Of a DNA stretch of 64,000 nt, positions 46,006-57,261 are shown piece after piece. Made by a program: the position numbers and the translations under genes. The notes beneath the pieces were generated by a model. That model was not told the DNA's origin, ran no database searches, and saw only the letters and a program-made list of their open reading frames with translations. Positions within the stretch are counted from its first letter, which is position 1. Each line of letters begins with the position of its first letter. The DNA lies in contig CP136891.1 of NCBI GenBank assembly GCA_034359265.1, positions 45,686,001 to 45,750,000 on the forward strand, read 5' to 3'. Source of the stretch: Canna indica. Its lineage: Eukaryota; Streptophyta; Magnoliopsida; Zingiberales; Cannaceae.

Positions 46006-47403
46006 TATTGGCCTAAGGTTTTCTACCTTGTTCTTAATCTCGGTTTTGATGATAACAAACATGGAACTAATGACTTCATGAAGAGTTATTTTTAGATTCC
46101 ATATCGGTTAGCGCACGACATCTGCGATCGAAAAAATCAGAGAAATCGAAAAATCGGAAGGACGTTGGTAGACGCGCTCTTCAAGAAGTTAGAGTTTAGG
46201 TTTAGAGTGTCTAGATATGTTGTATATCCTCTTTATGATGCAAAGAACCCTAAAACCAAACCCGGAACCCAAACGAGTAGAAAAACCCAAGCAAAATATC
46301 AATCTGCCCAGTCTAGTCTAGGTTCGATCGACCGGTCGGTCGACCTAATGCTGCCAAAAACTGGCAGCAGGCAATTCGGTCAACCGAAGTGGGCTAAAAA
46401 GTGGTAGTGTGTGCGTCGGTCGACCGAACTGCGAATGAAAAGAATCGCGAGTGCATCGGTCGACCGAATTGCGGATCACTCATCTTGTGACTCTGGCGAT
46501 CGACCGATCAGTGCTATTAAAGCACAAAAAGGCCAGCGGTCGCGGGTGGTCGATCTGCCGGTGGATCGACGATCGATCGGCAAGCGACCGAATAGCGGAA
46601 ACGGCTAATTTTTCGCCCATTGACGCGCTGTTTCCGTTGCAGGGTTATAAATACCCAAACCCAGCCCTCCTTAAATAACTTTTTGATCACTCCTAACTTC
46701 ATTGAGCCATTCTTGATCATTCTAAAGCTTTTCTTGAGCCATTCGTTTGATAACCCTAGTTTCCAGGATAACACCTTGATTTAGCCTTCAAGATTTATCA
46801 ATTCATCATCTCAAGGCATCAAGAGGACTAGGGAGTGTCTTTTGGAGCTAATTACTCATTGTTTGATTTGTTGCTCCAATTGTTATTATATTTTCTTGTT
46901 TATTTCATTGAATTTGAACTTGTAAGAAGACCTAGTGTTAGGTCTTGTGATTGAGTGGTATCCTTGGTATAGAAGGAGTAAAGCCACTTATGTAAACATA
47001 GTGTACTAGGATTAGTTGAGTTGTCCCTTGGGTTGAGGTGGAAGAGTGCTCTCGGTAAGAAGGCGGAGACTTCCGGGTGTGGAAGTGCCTTAGTTGATAG
47101 TGAGACTCTTCGAGTCAGAGTCCTCTGTGTAAGGGAAACATCATTAATCTAGTAAACTTAGTTTGGAAATCCTAAGCGGGGTGCTTAGGTAGTGGAGTAG
47201 GCATTGGGGCCGAACCATTATAAATTCTTGTGTTTGCATTGATATTCTATCTGTGATTAATTGTTTATTATTGCTTCCGCATTTAGTCACTGAACTTGTA
47301 ATTTGCCTAAGTAACCAAAGAAACGATTAAAACCGGATTTAGGCTAATTGATTAGTAAACACATTATTCACCCCCCCCTCTAGTGTAGCCATTTCACCCA
47401 ACA
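46006..47403 (+). mobile_element. 3' LTR of F
   Basis: TATTGG to CCAACA, 1398 bp; TATAAATA at 46646-46653. Its last 5 bp before the flank differ from the 5' LTR (CCAATA there). Confidence 0.9.
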
Positions 47404-48067
47404 TGTACCTCAGCAATGTAATTCAGCATAAGATCAGAGATATCAATAACCCGCCTGGTCATGGCATTTAATAGTACCCTAAGACTAGTACTAATCACAT
47501 CATTATAATGCCTCGCTCTAGGAAGGATGTTATGTGCTATGATAAGATGCATAATGCCCCGCTCCACAATATCCCTAAGGGCAGATAGCTGATGTCACTT
47601 CAGATGTAGGATGGTCTTCGTTAAATGCATGAGTGGACATAGTGTATGCACGAACACCAATGAGAGGAAAACCAAATGCTTCCCTAATGGTTGATGCAGT
47701 GATAACTATGGGTTTTTCTAAGATTTCATAACAAAGAACTGGACAATCATCAATAGGAGGAGGATCAATCGTAAGATTTGCAAAGATGGCTCTAATGAGT
47801 ACATGACATACTGGAATTGATCTCCCTAAGAACTCTACCCAACCTAGTGCACTCAATAAGCTCCTGATGTCGAATTGTTCAAGATCCCCAAAACTGTCTA
47901 TACGGGTTTGTAGTACGGTATAGGTGCTAAACTGTGTTGCTTGGGTTTTTCCCAAGCGAGTAAGAAGGTTATCGAGGAGACTAGGTTTCTTGGTTCGGGG
48001 TGCCATCTGCAAGATATTTTGAGACAATGCATAAATGATTAATCATGAATAAGTGATGCATGCAACC

Positions 48068-48463
48068 TAGGGGTGTAAGCGAGCCGAGCAATTCATGAGC
48101 TACTCGAGATCGACTCGATGAAAACTTGAACTCGACTCAATCTTATTGAGCTCAAGCTGAGCTTTACATATAAGCGAGCCGAGCTCGAGCTAAGCAATAC
48201 TCAGCTTTAGCGGCTTGTGAGCCTAATTGAGCTTCACATATTTATATCTAATCATATAAATATTAATGTTTCATATCAGGTCGAGCATAAACCTGAATCG
48301 AGCCGAGCTGAGCTCGGTCAAGCTTGAGAAAAATAAACGAACCTAAACAAGCTTAAACGAGCCAAGCTCGAGTTGTTCGAGCCGAGTTCGAGCTCGACAT
48401 TTCTTAAATGAGCCGAGCTCGAGCACAAGCAAGCTCGGCATGGCTCGACCCGATTACACCCTA
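48068..48463. mobile_element. hAT-type MITE
   Basis: 396 bp. Terminal repeats TAGGGGTGTAAGCGAGCC and, from the right, TAGGGTGTAATCGGGTCG. 8-bp target duplication ATGCAACC (48060-48067) and ATACAACC (48464-48471). The interior is rich in GAGCTCGAGC and GAGCCGAGC palindromes. No coding capacity. Confidence 0.87.
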
Positions 48464-48471
48464 ATACAACC

Positions 48472-50100
48472 TAGAGCTAAAATGGGAGTGCATTTTGTTT
48501 AAAACAAAGTGGATGCACTTTTTAAGTGAGAACAAAGAAAGCATGATTTTTAAACAAAAATGAACCCTTCAATTTTTAAATGATATTGACATGATAATTT
48601 CTATATCGCGAAAATAAACAAAGAAAAACAAAATATCTTTTTTCTCTTTTCTTTTTCATTTCTTTTAATAGTCACAATACTCAACTCAAAGAAATACCTC
48701 ATAAATTTTTAAAAAAAATATGAAAGTGGTTGAAATGAGGCTTCTAAACTTGATAAAATTGTGAAACTTGCATTTTCTATGTACTTATGTTAACATAAAT
48801 CATGAAAATAACAAAGTACCTTGATGAATGCATGAGGTAAAAGGGAATGAGCCTAACAACATGTAGAAACCAACATGTGGGAGTGAAAAGAGAGGTATCT
48901 ACACCACTATCATGAAGAAATCTCATACAACTAGCTAGGGCATGAGATTCTTACCTCTAGAATGCAAGGGGAGACTCCAGAACCAAGCAAAGAGTCGGCT
49001 GATAAGGGTGGAGGAGCCCTTAAGAAGTTTAGGTGAGTGGTTGGGATGAAAAGACTCGATCAATTGGACAATCCAGAATTTATTTCTGTTCGCCAGTCGA
49101 TGCGGCGGTCGCATGTCGAGCAACCGGCCGATATAAAAATGGTTTTAAAGCTAATGTATGGAAAATTTTATAGAAATTTACCTACATCATAATTTTACGA
49201 AAATTTTACCACTCAAACTAGGTTTCATGAGGATTGCATGGACTCAAGAATCACTCAAAAATGACTCTTCTACATTTTTCTAAAAAACCCTGAATAAAAA
49301 ATGACTCTTGCAAAAATTCTCAAAATCTAATCATAACGTTTATGGAATCGACAAAAAATTATTTGAACCTATTGTAATAGGTTTTATGTCCAGCTAAAAT
49401 TTTCGACAAGGTTTTTGTGCGATTTTAGTCAAGCAGTCAACACGTTAACCTAGCACACTTTTATTCATACTTAAGCATGATAACATGAAGGTGCTAAGTA
49501 TCACATTTGATCTTTTACTCATGGTTTTTCAAGTTTAATCACATGAGGAAAAATTATAAGCAAACCAAACCATGTTCATCAAGTTTCAACTTAAAAGAGA
49601 ATTCTCTATTATGAATTTCTACCTAGAGTAAATTTTATTCACACAAGGTATCATGAAATTGCCTAAGTATCAAAAATTTAACTACTCATGATATTTCAAT
49701 AAATTATCATGCATAATCAATCATGAGCATACCTCATTTGGGGTATCATATTAGAGTTTTGCCAGAATGAAAACCATACCTCATTTCATGAGAATTTCCA
49801 TTTTCATTTCCTTTTTCTTTTAGACTTTCAATCAATTGTTAATGACTTGCAAGTAATCTTCATTAGTATCATAATGAAAATACGAATACTAGCAAGTTAA
49901 TCAACTAAATAGCAAAGTGAGAAATCAAGTATCATTTCCAAAATACCTACTTTGATAAGTAGTAAGGATTCATTTTAAAGAAGTCAACATGATATTTAAA
50001 ATAAAACAAGAGATCTCAAAAATGTGAAATTTTGAAAGGTAAAATCTCCAACCCTTCTTATTGGTTGAAAACCGAAAGGCCGCAATGAGCCAATGATTCA
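48472..50100 (-). other. Non-coding domain of element S
   Basis: Reverse complement of the B/F non-coding domain: modules such as AAGTATCA.ATTT, CATGATATC and the segment CCAACCCTTCTTATTGGTTG (50049-50068) match F at about 43639-43665 on the other strand. It sits upstream of the PTP-like ORF in the S orientation. No gene. Confidence 0.7.
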
Positions 50101-50502
50101 TGTAATATCCTAAATATTTTAATTATATTTTTCCTCTTATGGTTTGTGTTTGCCAGTCTAGCGGACTAGTCCGAGGTCGAGCCGAGTCGACTCATGGTCC
50201 GGAGCAAGCTTAAGAGCTCGGGTAAGTAAGAATATGAATATGAAAATTTTGTTTGTATAGATAAATTTATTTGATTTCATGTTGTGTGCATGATTGCTGA
50301 ATTATGTTGCATGTGGATGTGGATGTGCATTGTGCTTATATTTATTTATGGGATTAATTTGAGAGTAATTAAGCTTAGCGGGTTAGCGGGTTGAGAAGTT
50401 AGTAGGTTTGGATTTGGATCAAGGCGAATGCGGGTTGCTAAGAGGGATATTGGATCTAGGTTTAAGGAGGAGGGTATAACCCCCCCCCCCCCCCCCCCCC
50501 CT

Positions 50503-50640
50503 TATGGTGTGCGGCTCCCCATTGGGGAGACGCACAGGAATTGAGAAGGGAGGAGCCAGCCCTCTCCCCCCCCCAGTTATGGTGTGCAGCTCCCCATTGG
50601 AGACGCACAGGAATTGAGAAGGGAGGACCCACCCACCCCC
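50503..50640. repeat. Tandem duplication in the solo LTR
   Basis: TATGGTGTGCGGCTCCCCAT with the following GACGCACAGGAATTGAGAAG appears at 50503 and again at 50578 with small changes, each bounded by poly-C. A TATA-like GTATAACC just upstream suggests this is the transcription start region. Confidence 0.75.
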
Positions 50641-51999
50641 CCACCCCCTTCTTCTCTATCTTGCAAGCCACTGTCCTTAAGCCCAGCCGCTGAGATCTTC
50701 TATTTCCTTCCCCTCTTCCTTCCTTGAAGCCGAGCAGAGAGGAGCCACCAGCCAAACCGAGCCGCCCCTCTCTCTTCCCCTCTTCCTCTCCACAAGCCGG
50801 CGGCTTGAGATGAGCCGCCGCCCCCTCTCTTCCCCCTCTTGAGTCGAGCCACCATCCTTTGAAGCCGGATTCAAGGGCCATCGTCTGTGATTTCTTCTTT
50901 GATCGTCCTTCCTATCTAGGTGAGTGGTTTTACCCTCCTTCTTCGGGATTTTTTTGAGTTTCTTGAAGCCGTTCTGGGAGGCTTGATGCTCTTGATTCAT
51001 TTTCGACGATTTCTCAAATTCTCGACGTTCTTTTGTGTGCCGTGTTTGAGGAGGCCCTAAACCCTCACCTTTGGGGCTCAGCAACTCTAGGGTAATCCTA
51101 GGGGTGCTCGGCCAAGGTGGAAAAAGGGGTGCCCTCTAAGTGTTCGATGAAATGCCTAAGTAAAAGGATATAGATTTTTCTTACCTTCTATAAATCAATT
51201 TGATCATCAATCTTGATGTTTGTAAATTTAAATGCATGCTTATTATTAAATCTGTGATTTTTGGAAATATATCATGTGATTTTAAAATGGGTTTGATATT
51301 GGAGGCATTAGAGTTCTTGGTTTAAATTCTTGAATATCAAGGTGGGTTCTTGATTAAGGAGAGTTGTGATGATTGTTATTCTTGTTTGTTAAGCATGATT
51401 TATGTGAGATTATCTTGATGATTATAAATCTGATGTGATGGTAATTAGGGAATTAATTTCTGTAAATTTTCGGATTTAATTTCATGATATGCTGAAAATT
51501 CAATGTTGCTGAAATTTCATGCTGAGATGATGAATCTGTGCTATTTTCGTAATATTTTCTGTGATGTGTGTATTTCTCTGAACATAGTCGTGTAACCTAT
51601 CGTTTCGACCAGAAATTATATTTTGGAAACATAGGACACACTCTAGGAATCAGATTCGGGTTAGATACATCAGTTTCGGGCAGAACAGTAAGCTAAAACA
51701 ATACCCTAATTATGGTGAACTAAAATTTAATTGCATAATTAAAATTGGGAAAAAAGGTTAGCATAATTTGTTATGAACTAACATGAGAAGTTTATGCATG
51801 AAATAAAACCATACGGGTTTATGACATTACAAGTCTAGGAGTTGGGGTCGGGTATTGGAGTACTGTTGAGACACTTTCCAATAGGAACACCCCTAAGACA
51901 ATATCATTATGAATGGCAGAGAGGCTCGTTGAGGAGCCGGATTGAGGGCTAGGCCCGGGAGCTTGGATGGATAATTCCCAACTTGTAGAACAAGTTCGG

Positions 52000-52310
52000 A
52001 GGACATTTCTCGATTGTTCTGTTTTGGCCTAGTGGGATAAGTTCAGAGGGGCTCCCTGATTATCCCGTGGTTGTTTTTAAGGAATAAGTTCGGAGGGTCT
52101 ACCCGATTATTCCTGACATATCTTAGAGGAGTAAGTTCAGATGGCCTACCCGATTACTCATGTGATATCTTAAAGGGACAAGTTCGGAAGGGATTAATCC
52201 TGATTACCCCTACGCGTCTCGTGGAGCAAGTTCGGAGGGCCTTCCCGATTGCTCCCGAGTTTCTTGTACTAGGGTAAGTTCGGAGGGCCTTCCCGATTAT
52301 CCTAGTATGT
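52000..52310 (+). repeat. Minisatellite in the solo LTR
   Basis: About seven units contain AAGTTCGGAGGGCCTTCCCG followed by ATTA and a variable spacer. It is the sense-strand equivalent of the G2 and G3 arrays. Confidence 0.8.
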
Positions 52311-53046
52311 GTTAATGCCTTAGGGCATGGTAGGCTTAGGCCTGTTGATCTTCACCGTTTGGGTGTTGGCTGCCTTCGGGCAGGTGGTGGCCTGATGGCC
52401 TAATAGCTAGTCATACCTTCGTGACTTTATTCCTATAGGGATCGATGTTATGCTATTGCTTATCTTTGTGCTATTTTATTGTGGGGGTCGGTAGAACCGC
52501 TCACTAAGTTCTTTGAACTCATCCGTTGTCGTTGTTTTGTTTTGTAGAGCCTGACCGGTGAGGTGGGCTGGAGCACTTGGCGCGGCTAGAGGGCGGAGGG
52601 GCTACATTGATCTCGTAGCAGTCCTAGTTAGGGGTCGTAGTCGAGTCTGTAGTAGTTTGTCATGCACTTTTATTTTGGTATTTGGAGTTGTAGTCCCATG
52701 GGGACATTAATATTTTATTCAGACTTTTATTTGTTAAAGAACTGTTGCTATTCGATTTATTTATTTTCGCACTTGAGCTATTTGTTAAAAACTTTGATGT
52801 TTTGAAATAAAAATATGTTTTGGTTCTTTTTATTAATAAAAGCTGTTGTTTATTTCATTATTTTATGAGTTGGCATGTGTATGAGTTAGGCTGCAGGGTA
52901 TAGGCACGTATATCTTGGCCGGTCACGTGACCCTGTACTTGGGGCGTGACAATTTAGAATCGCAAGGTCACATGAGCCCGTTATAGGCTACATATGTCTT
53001 CGAAGAGACTGGAAATTAAAATCAAAATTCGTTTTCATAAAGCTAT

Positions 53047-53780
53047 CACTACAACATAATTAGCCTATAGATACACATAATTAAAGACTAATTAGATTTT
53101 TTATTTCTAATTCTTCACATTAAAAACTAATAGAGAAAATATCTCAATAGTTAATTTTATTTGTCTCTAATTCTTCACTTTTAGATACTATTTGTTAATT
53201 AGTCTCTATATGATATATATTATTTGCCTCTATTCTATTTAATAAAGATATATTTCTTATTTGTAAATTTAAATTTAACATAATAATATTTAGCATAATA
53301 TGTCACTTAATATTTAACATAATAATAAGATACATAATATTTAACTTAAATGATAACTTTATCAGTACAATAAATTTAACATAATATTTCACATAATTTA
53401 AATTTTTAAATGATAAATTTAACTTAAATAATAAATTTATATATACATTTTGATTAGTTAAATATTGTGTATCTTATTATTTCCATTACATATTAATAGT
53501 GTATAGATAGTCAACATTGTCCTAATTAATATCAATTTTACATTAACTTTAAACAAGCACCACACATTATGTGAAAGTATCAATCTTATCCTAACTTCGT
53601 TACCCTAACTTTATTTCCATTACATATTAATAGTGGCATGTATCAATCTCCAATTTGTAATCAATTTACTTTATTATTGTTAGGTTCATTTTATTATATT
53701 TTGCCCCACTAGCATTTTGCCCGCCATTGCCATTTTGCCCGTCGATGCTCCTCTCTATTACCCTAACTTTGGCCGCCACT
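53047..53780. mobile_element. CACTA element, left end (first of three)
   Basis: CACTACAACATAATTAG at 53047 interrupts the S interior; the preceding TAT could be the target duplication. Subterminal repeats of the ATTAGTCTCTA and AGACTAATTAGA type follow. The right end is not seen; a second left end interrupts it at 53781. Confidence 0.55.
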
Positions 53781-54770
53781 CACTACAACAATTTTAAAAG
53801 AAAGCGGCGGATTAAAATCGACGCTTGTGATTAGGGTCGGTTTTAATCGCGCTAATTATGTTTAGTTTAGCTTAAGACAGACACAATATGAATGCGCCCG
53901 GTTTTTTATTTAATTTTTTTTCGCGCGATCTAAATATCCTGCTCCCTTCGCTCTGTGTTTTCGCGAAAAATTTCTTCCTATCTCCGTGAAAGTAAAAGTA
54001 TAATCTTCTCTCTATTTCTTCTTAACTTCGTGAAAGTAAAAAATAAAATTTCTTACTATACAATCTGCGTTTCTTATCTCCCATAAAGAAGATTTAATTT
54101 TTTTTACTTCCAATTGTCTATTTAACCAGTGAAACCCTATTTCCTATCTCCATGAAAAATTTCTTCCTATATCCGCCACATTCCTTCTCTGCCCAGTCTC
54201 TCAAAACCAGCAAAACCCTATTTCCTATCTCTGCGCCTCATTCCTTCTCTACAGATACAACTCGCTTTCCCTTCTCTAATCCAGTGAAACCCTATTCTCC
54301 ACATTCTTTGTTCCAGCTCATTTTCACTTCCTCCTGAAACTAGTGAAACTATTCTTCACATTCGAAGAATATCCTTGGATTGCAGCCCTTAAACCCCTTT
54401 GAGCGGCTGCGACCTCGGCGCGGAGCGCGGAGGAGTAACTTGTTGGATGATTTCCCTTGTTGGCTTGTCAATCTTAATCAAATATTGGAAGGAGATGCTT
54501 CGTTATAGAGTAATTGATCACCTCCTTACATATTTGTTTTGGTTTATTATGCTTCCCTGGTGAATTCTTCTGCTTTGTCTTTTATCTCTCTTCCTTTTCT
54601 TTTAATCAGCATTCTCATCATGTCTACTTCACGGCTGTGCTACTAATAATAGGGTGAGGCTTTGGAATTATTTTAATATGATGCTAAGTACTTCAACTTC
54701 ATTCTTAGGTGTTTGACAATGACTGAGCTTACCTTATTAAATGGAGAATGAGTTTACATCGGAGAATAGC
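53781..54770. mobile_element. CACTA element, left end (second)
   Basis: CACTACAACAATTTT at 53781 is followed by short inverted motifs GGCGGATTAAAATCGACGC and GGGTCGGTTTTAATCGC, then a pyrimidine-rich leader-like region (53930-54350) and a short GC-rich block at 54400-54440. No recognisable protein. The right end is not in the window. Confidence 0.5.
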
Positions 54771-54895
54771 CACTACAGGAAATCAATAAAGTACGAGCGC
54801 TTATTATGGGATAAACCGGCGCTTTTTTTGCATCTAAAAATAAGTTTAGACTCATCCACAAGCGCCGATTTAAAGGTAAAACTTAAAGAGTGAAT
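54771..54895. mobile_element. CACTA element, left end (third)
   Basis: CACTACAGGAAATCAATAAA followed by subterminal motifs AGCGCTTATT and ACAAGCGCCGATTT. It is interrupted after 125 bp by a Sirevirus-like LTR at 54896. The right end is not seen. Confidence 0.5.
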
Positions 54896-55345
54896 TGTTG
54901 GCCTAAGGATTTCAACTTTGTCACCATCTTGATTTCGATGATAACAAACTTATTCTAAAGAGTTTATCAAGTGTTAGGTCTCAGGTTGAGCGATTGTTGC
55001 GCGCACGAAGTTAGTCGGAAAGTTACCAAAAAATTGCAAGATTCAAGTATCGACGGCTTCGGAGATGATCGAGTCAGAAGTTAGGTCTAGAACTTTGAAA
55101 TGGTTGTAAAATTCTTCTGAGGCATTAAATCAATCTATTTGTAACATGTCCGAAGTCAAAACCCGAAAATGGAACCTAGAAACGAACATTGTGGAGAAAA
55201 ATCAGCAAACCAAGCAGGTTTTAGGTTGTCGGTCGATGGTCGATCGACTGGACCATTAGCCGGTCACCGACCGACAGAGGCCCAAATTAGATAGTCCATC
55301 CTAAGAGTTTTTGAGCCTAAAAGAGTTGATCTTGTGCCCTAATCC
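54896..55345 (+). mobile_element. Start of a Sirevirus-like LTR (H), truncated
   Basis: TGTTGGCCTAAGGATTTCAA and GATGATAACAAAC match the LTR start of the family. GGTCGATGGTCGATCGAC palindromes lie at 55232-55250. It is cut at 55345 by the LTR starting TGAAAGG. Its 3' part is outside the window or lost. Confidence 0.8.
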
Positions 55346-57261
55346 TGAAAGGAACACTGCCCTTAAGTCAATCACATGTCGATGTATTTAGGGACTATTC
55401 AAGGGTAATCAACTTAATGAGGCAAGTTTTTCATCATATGTTGCATCTTTATTCATAAAGATTGTAATGAACCCCATGAACCCAAGCACATGATTCCGAG
55501 ACCATGATGAGATCATGCCACTGAGACTTAGAATCCAAATGCCCATGTCCTAAATGTTCCTAGTCGTAGGATCACCAATTAGGGGATTGGTGATTCCAAA
55601 TAGACTAGTGCACTTGGTACATGCCTTATACGATAAGGGATTGGTGATCCCACAATTACCTATGAGTCGTCATTAATGTACATGCAAGTGTAGGTGCTCA
55701 TTAGGGAATGAGTTCACTGAACGGACCTGCACGAGGAACACAGAATGGAATCCTTACATGAGTGTCAATAGGATGTTCCTTGGGTGATAGTAGGTGCAAG
55801 CAATCATTGGACCTGAGGTTGTCACAGTTACCTTGTGAGTGACGATCCATTGGTTTGGTTCTATCCCTACATGGCCCTCATCATCATGTGTCAGGTATTA
55901 CTGGGCATGGGGAATCATTCATGGAGGTAGGTAAGCAACCAACATGGAATCAGTTACTCCTAGTAAGAGGAGATAATGTCCCTATGTGTCCCTACAAGTG
56001 TCGACTCGGGAATCTCTGGCTAGAGTAGACATGAAAGTGAGGAAGATGTTTTTGACATTTCATTTTTGAGACGATATCTTGGCAGGTGGAATACATATGA
56101 ATTGGTATTAGGGCTTGACACTTCTTTCGTACCCTAGCCGACTTCGGCCCATTGTAACCGAGAGATTTAGTTGCTCAGTAAATAATCACCAAAGGGCGTC
56201 CAATCCCTGTAGATTGAACATCACACTATCCGGGTAATCATGACATGTTGCTAAACGTCAATCCTGACTTGTGAGTGGAGTCTCTCACGACAACACTAAA
56301 GGGATTTAGTGGTGGCTCATAAGATTCAAATTGAAGTTGTTCTATCAGATCCGACTCCATTATGCACAACTCACTGTTGGCTTTGTGTGGGGCCCAATGG
56401 GTCACACACAATATGCTAATCTCGTAATGGACCGTATGAGATAAAGTCTGAATGCGGCCCTATATGTCTACTAGCATGGATATGCTGCAACTCGATCATG
56501 GATCTCGTTTACGGACATGATAGGAAAGATATTTTCTATAGGAACGAATGTGCGAGGAAGGAGTTCGTCAGTAACCCTAAATTGTAGGGAATCCCTAAAT
56601 TATAGGGATTGACACATGATAATATTTTATGTAGTTGATTAAATTTAATTATGAATTAAATATTTAATCAACGACTTGATTGGGAATGTATTTAATTATG
56701 AATATAATTTGATTTTGAATCAAGTATACATAGTGGGAAAATTAGTTCCTAACCATGAGTCTAACTAATTAATTGGGAATTAATTTATTTGGATAAATCC
56801 TAATTAATAAAAATTTGATTTATGGAGATAAATCATAAAATTAATAGATATATGATTTATGAGGATAAATCATAATTCTATTAATTAATAGGAAATCAAA
56901 TTATTTAGATAAACCTCTTTCCTATTAGGGGAATGGTTTATTTAGATAATTATATCATTCTTATTTATAGAATCTTAATTTATGAGGATAAATTAAAGTT
57001 TATATTTAATTGGATTTAATTAATTTTGAATTAATTTTGAATTAATTATGAGGCCAATAAAATATAAATTATTTTTGGAGGCAACTCTGAAATTTGGAAT
57101 TCTGTGGAGAGAGTTTTTAGGGGGCCGGGTCTACCCTTGTAGCTGCCCCCCTCTCTATATATAGTGGCCGAACAGCCCACAGGGAGGAGTTTGTTAATTA
57201 GTTCTTCATCTTCTTGGAGAAGATGAAGGACTTAATTCTTTAGAGGCTTCTTGAAGAGAAA
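55346..57261 (+). mobile_element. Partial LTR (J) homologous to the solo LTR at 34789-36765
   Basis: TGAAAGGAACACTGCCCTTA and GACTATTCAAGGGTAATCAA match the complement of 36710-36765. About 450 bp near 55420-55870 have no counterpart in the other copy and include a repeated GGGATTGGTGATCC motif. It is truncated at 57261 by gypsy element G3. No gene. Confidence 0.78.

Larger units (their letters stand above)
40461..47403 (+). mobile_element. Element F: complete gag-only Sirevirus-like retrotransposon
   Basis: 6943 bp with LTRs 40461-41846 and 46006-47403 and exact target duplication TGTAC (40456-40460 and 47404-47408). Primer site TGGTATCAGAGC is at 41849-41860; polypurine tract AACAAGGGAGAGAT at 45992-46005. 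The interior holds gag (41915-43327) and 2.7 kb of non-coding DNA, with no trace of protease, integrase, RT or RNase H. The layout is the same as element B, so it would depend on enzymes from another element. Both LTRs begin TATTGG rather than TGTTGG. Confidence 0.9.
40050..48027 (-). pseudogene. Plant retrotransposon-associated ORF (PTP/Transposase_32-like), split by element F
   Basis: The first part (48027-47578) starts MSQN, with an alternative start MAPRTKK, and includes LGWVEFLGRSIPVCHVLIRA and FANL. A frameshift near 47575 leads to LRDIVERGIMHLIIAHNILP, then IDISDLMLNYIAEV up to the F insertion at 47404. After F it continues at 40460 with a block LTRLKILGDQRGKR, an Asp-rich tract (DDDDGDDDDDDDD) encoded by a GAY microsatellite, and a coiled-coil-like C-terminus, ending at 40050. 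The pattern of a helical domain with FYANL-like and HNILPR-like motifs resembles proteins annotated as putative plant transposon protein. Their function is not established. The total is roughly 340 codons before disruption. Confidence 0.55.
50101..52951 (+). mobile_element. Solo gypsy LTR
   Basis: 2851 bp from TGTAATATCC to GGGGCGTGACA. Target duplication ATTCA (50096-50100) against ATTTA (52952-52956). It contains a 22-base C run (50480-50501), a local tandem duplication of about 75 bp (50503-50640) and the LTR minisatellite at 52000-52310. The internal domain has been lost. Confidence 0.9.
39541..53046 (-). mobile_element. Internal domain of element S with three later insertions
   Basis: Minus-strand retrotransposon interior: an ORF of the PTP type (48027-40050), then non-coding DNA (48472-50100 and 52957-53046) that is the reverse complement of the non-coding domain of elements B and F (for example 50041-50100 against 43620-43690). 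Insertions are element F (40461-47403), an hAT MITE (48068-48463) and a solo gypsy LTR (50101-52951). At 53047 a CACTA left end cuts it; gag would be expected beyond that point. Confidence 0.75.

Noticed and set aside
40461..47403. Envelope-like gene in the non-coding domain of F
   Set aside because: No open frame beyond about 80 codons in 43328-46005, and no signal peptide or membrane pattern was seen.
52000..52310. Repeat-spacer pattern resembling a CRISPR array
   Set aside because: Units are imperfect, spacers short and related, and the array is inside a plant LTR with homologous arrays at 21410 and 57915. It is a minisatellite.
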